The position numbers were made by a program, and so were the translations under genes. From DATAYF01 sp036272735 (GTDB lineage: Bacteria > Chloroflexota > Ktedonobacteria > Ktedonobacterales > Ktedonobacteraceae), in assembly GCA_036272735.1 (NCBI GenBank), contig DATAYF010000601.1:1-15882 (forward strand): a stretch of 15,882 nt of DNA, in the 5' to 3' direction. The notes under the pieces are model-generated. The model saw only the letters and a list, made by a program, of their open reading frames with translations. It searched no databases and had not been told where the DNA came from. Positions 14,741 through 15,882 of this stretch are shown one piece after another. Every line of letters starts with the position of its first letter. Position 1 is the first letter of the stretch.

Positions 14741-14759
14741 TATTGTAGATTCTGTCTAG

Positions 14760-15882
14760 CTAGCTGTTCTCGCTGATTGTTTTGATCTGTTGCACAATGG
14801 GCTGGTTAAGAAGCCACGTCAACTCTTTCGTGAGTGCTTTGGTGTACATGGCTTTTACCAATGTGTTGCGTATGAGATAGAGCAGAGCATTGTTCACCTG
14901 GGAGATTTGCCCAATGCGTCGCGATTGTTTTGCCACGCGTTCAGCTCGCGGTTTCCTGCAGGCTTCGTAGGCACAAAGTGCAGTTGGAATATCTTGCTGT
15001 GCGTGTAAGCTTTCAGCGAGCACGGGGGCGTCTTCTAGCGCCTGGCAACCACCTTGTCCCATATTCGGACTCATTGCATGGGCCGCATCTCCGACCAGGA
15101 CCACGCGACCCTGGCTCCAATGCGAGAGCGGCTCGATATCATACACATCGGTACGGATAATGTGTGAGGCATCCGTTGCCTTTAAGATTGGTTCAATTGG
15201 ATCGTGCCAGCCGTGAAAAAGAGCCTGTACCTCCTGTTTGCGTTGCTCTGCTGGTTCGTCTTTTCCTGCTCCTTCTGGCGTCGTTTGTGCCGCGAACCAG
15301 TACATACGCCCTTCTAGTAGTGGAATAAGGCCAATACGTTTTCCCCGTCCCCACGATTCACTGGAGATGCCGACAGGAATATACTGTTCATCTACAGCGG
15401 CAATTCCACGCCAGGATGAATACCCGGTATAGCTGATCTTCGGTGCCCCAAAGAGTTGTTGGCGAATACAAGATCGGATGCCATCGGCGCCGATTAAAAG
15501 GTCCCCTTCGGCAACGCGACCATCGGCGAACTGTGCTTTTACATGGTCTGCTTCTTGCACAAATCCAGTGCAACGAGCACCTAATTCAACAGGCACGGAT
15601 CTCTGCCTGAGCGCTTGTAACAAGGTGTCTTGCAAATTCGCACGGTGCATTAATTGCATCGGGCTCCCAGCAATGACATCCACCTGAATTTGCGACAGCA
15701 ACTCACCGCGCCACGTGCGAATCGTACGATATTTGGCGGGCATACCGAGTGTTGGAATTGCATCATTCAGGCCAAGCTGTTGAAGCACACGGATTGCGTT
15801 CGGCCAAATCGTCAATCCTGCCCCCACTTCTTGAATATCTTGCGTGCGCTCAAAAATGCGAACATCTTGCTGCCCTGAACGG
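14760..15882 (-). CDS. FAD-dependent monooxygenase (aromatic hydroxylase type), N-terminus cut off
   Basis: The reading frame is open through the right edge, giving 373 residues in view. The first visible residues, RSGQQDVRIFERTQDIQEVG, end the first Rossmann unit, so only about 25-30 residues with the GxGxxG motif are missing. Group A flavoprotein monooxygenase motifs follow: GAGLTIWPNA just after the edge, the DG motif LLIGADGIRS (codons near 15470-15500), and the GD motif RVVLVGDAAHAMSPNMGQGG (near 15045-15110). These enzymes use NAD(P)H, FAD and O2 to hydroxylate aromatic or other rings. The sequence resembles the salicylate/6-hydroxynicotinate monooxygenase and zeaxanthin-epoxidase-like branch, but the substrate cannot be told. 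A GTG at 15827 is in frame but would remove conserved sequence, so I do not take it as the start. The gene is separated from the carboxylase unit by the long hairpin. Confidence 0.88.
   Translation of the reverse strand, partial: RSGQQDVRIFERTQDIQEVGAGLTIWPNAIRVLQQLGLNDAIPTLGMPAKYRTIRTWRGELLSQIQVDVIAGSPMQLMHRANLQDTLLQALRQRSVPVELGARCTGFVQEADHVKAQFADGRVAEGDLLIGADGIRSCIRQQLFGAPKISYTGYSSWRGIAAVDEQYIPVGISSESWGRGKRIGLIPLLEGRMYWFAAQTTPEGAGKDEPAEQRKQEVQALFHGWHDPIEPILKATDASHIIRTDVYDIEPLSHWSQGRVVLVGDAAHAMSPNMGQGGCQALEDAPVLAESLHAQQDIPTALCAYEACRKPRAERVAKQSRRIGQISQVNNALLYLIRNTLVKAMYTKALTKELTWLLNQPIVQQIKTISENS

Noticed and set aside
1..15882. A new defence or secondary-metabolite system
   Set aside because: All complete genes fall into known metabolic, transport, protease or nucleotide-metabolism families, and no nuclease/sensor cluster other than the intein endonucleases is present.

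Overview
The window reads as a stretch of bacterial chromosome of moderately high GC. Its carriers could be Chloroflexota of the Ktedonobacteria type: a class II (B12-dependent) ribonucleotide reductase carrying inteins, very long perfect hairpins at gene ends, and leucine/valine-degradation genes all fit. That assignment is an inference from gene style, not a search result. There are no rRNA or tRNA genes, no CRISPR array and no complete insertion sequence.

Layout. (1) Bases 1-107, minus strand: the first 35 codons of a small helix-turn-helix (MerR/excisionase-like) protein that runs off the left edge. It has a sharp promoter placed so that the transcript would be leaderless. (2) 303-5171, minus: a class II ribonucleotide reductase (nrdJ) interrupted in frame by two large inteins with LAGLIDADG endonuclease domains, about 400 and 430 residues. 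The spliced enzyme would be 792 residues. Two hairpins (176-199, 215-252) lie behind it, and upstream are a sigma70-type promoter and two NrdR-box-like sites 31 bp apart. (3) 5618-6850, plus: cinA, divergent from nrdJ. It is followed by 6928-7974, plus: an intramembrane M50 (site-2-protease family) metalloprotease with a low-complexity N-terminal tail. (4) 7993-8042: a perfect 50-bp palindrome between convergent transcription units. (5) 8049-14555, minus: five co-directional genes with gaps of 21-59 bp. In transcription order they are methylcrotonyl-CoA carboxylase beta subunit, a CorA-like metal transporter with an altered GMN motif, a methylglutaconyl-CoA-hydratase-like crotonase, the biotin carboxylase/biotin carrier alpha subunit, and a 3-hydroxyisobutyrate-dehydrogenase-like enzyme. 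A promoter precedes the first gene and the 50-bp palindrome follows the last. (6) 14674-14740: a 67-bp near-perfect hairpin. (7) 14760-15882, minus: an FAD-dependent aromatic-ring-type monooxygenase that lacks only its extreme N-terminus at the right edge.

How the genes work together. The five-gene unit encodes the middle of leucine degradation: the two subunits of methylcrotonyl-CoA carboxylase and the following hydratase. It adds a valine-pathway-type dehydrogenase and a Mg2+-type transporter. nrdJ supplies deoxyribonucleotides and appears to have its own NrdR-type control. cinA probably acts in pyridine nucleotide salvage or repair.

The least ordinary features are the double-intein nrdJ, in which the first intein must be removed to expose a predicted redox-active cysteine; the non-histidine penultimate residues of both inteins; the CorA-like protein with GQN in place of GMN; and the two exceptionally long, almost loop-less hairpins used as transcription-unit boundaries. 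I did not find a convincing new defence system or other multi-gene novelty.
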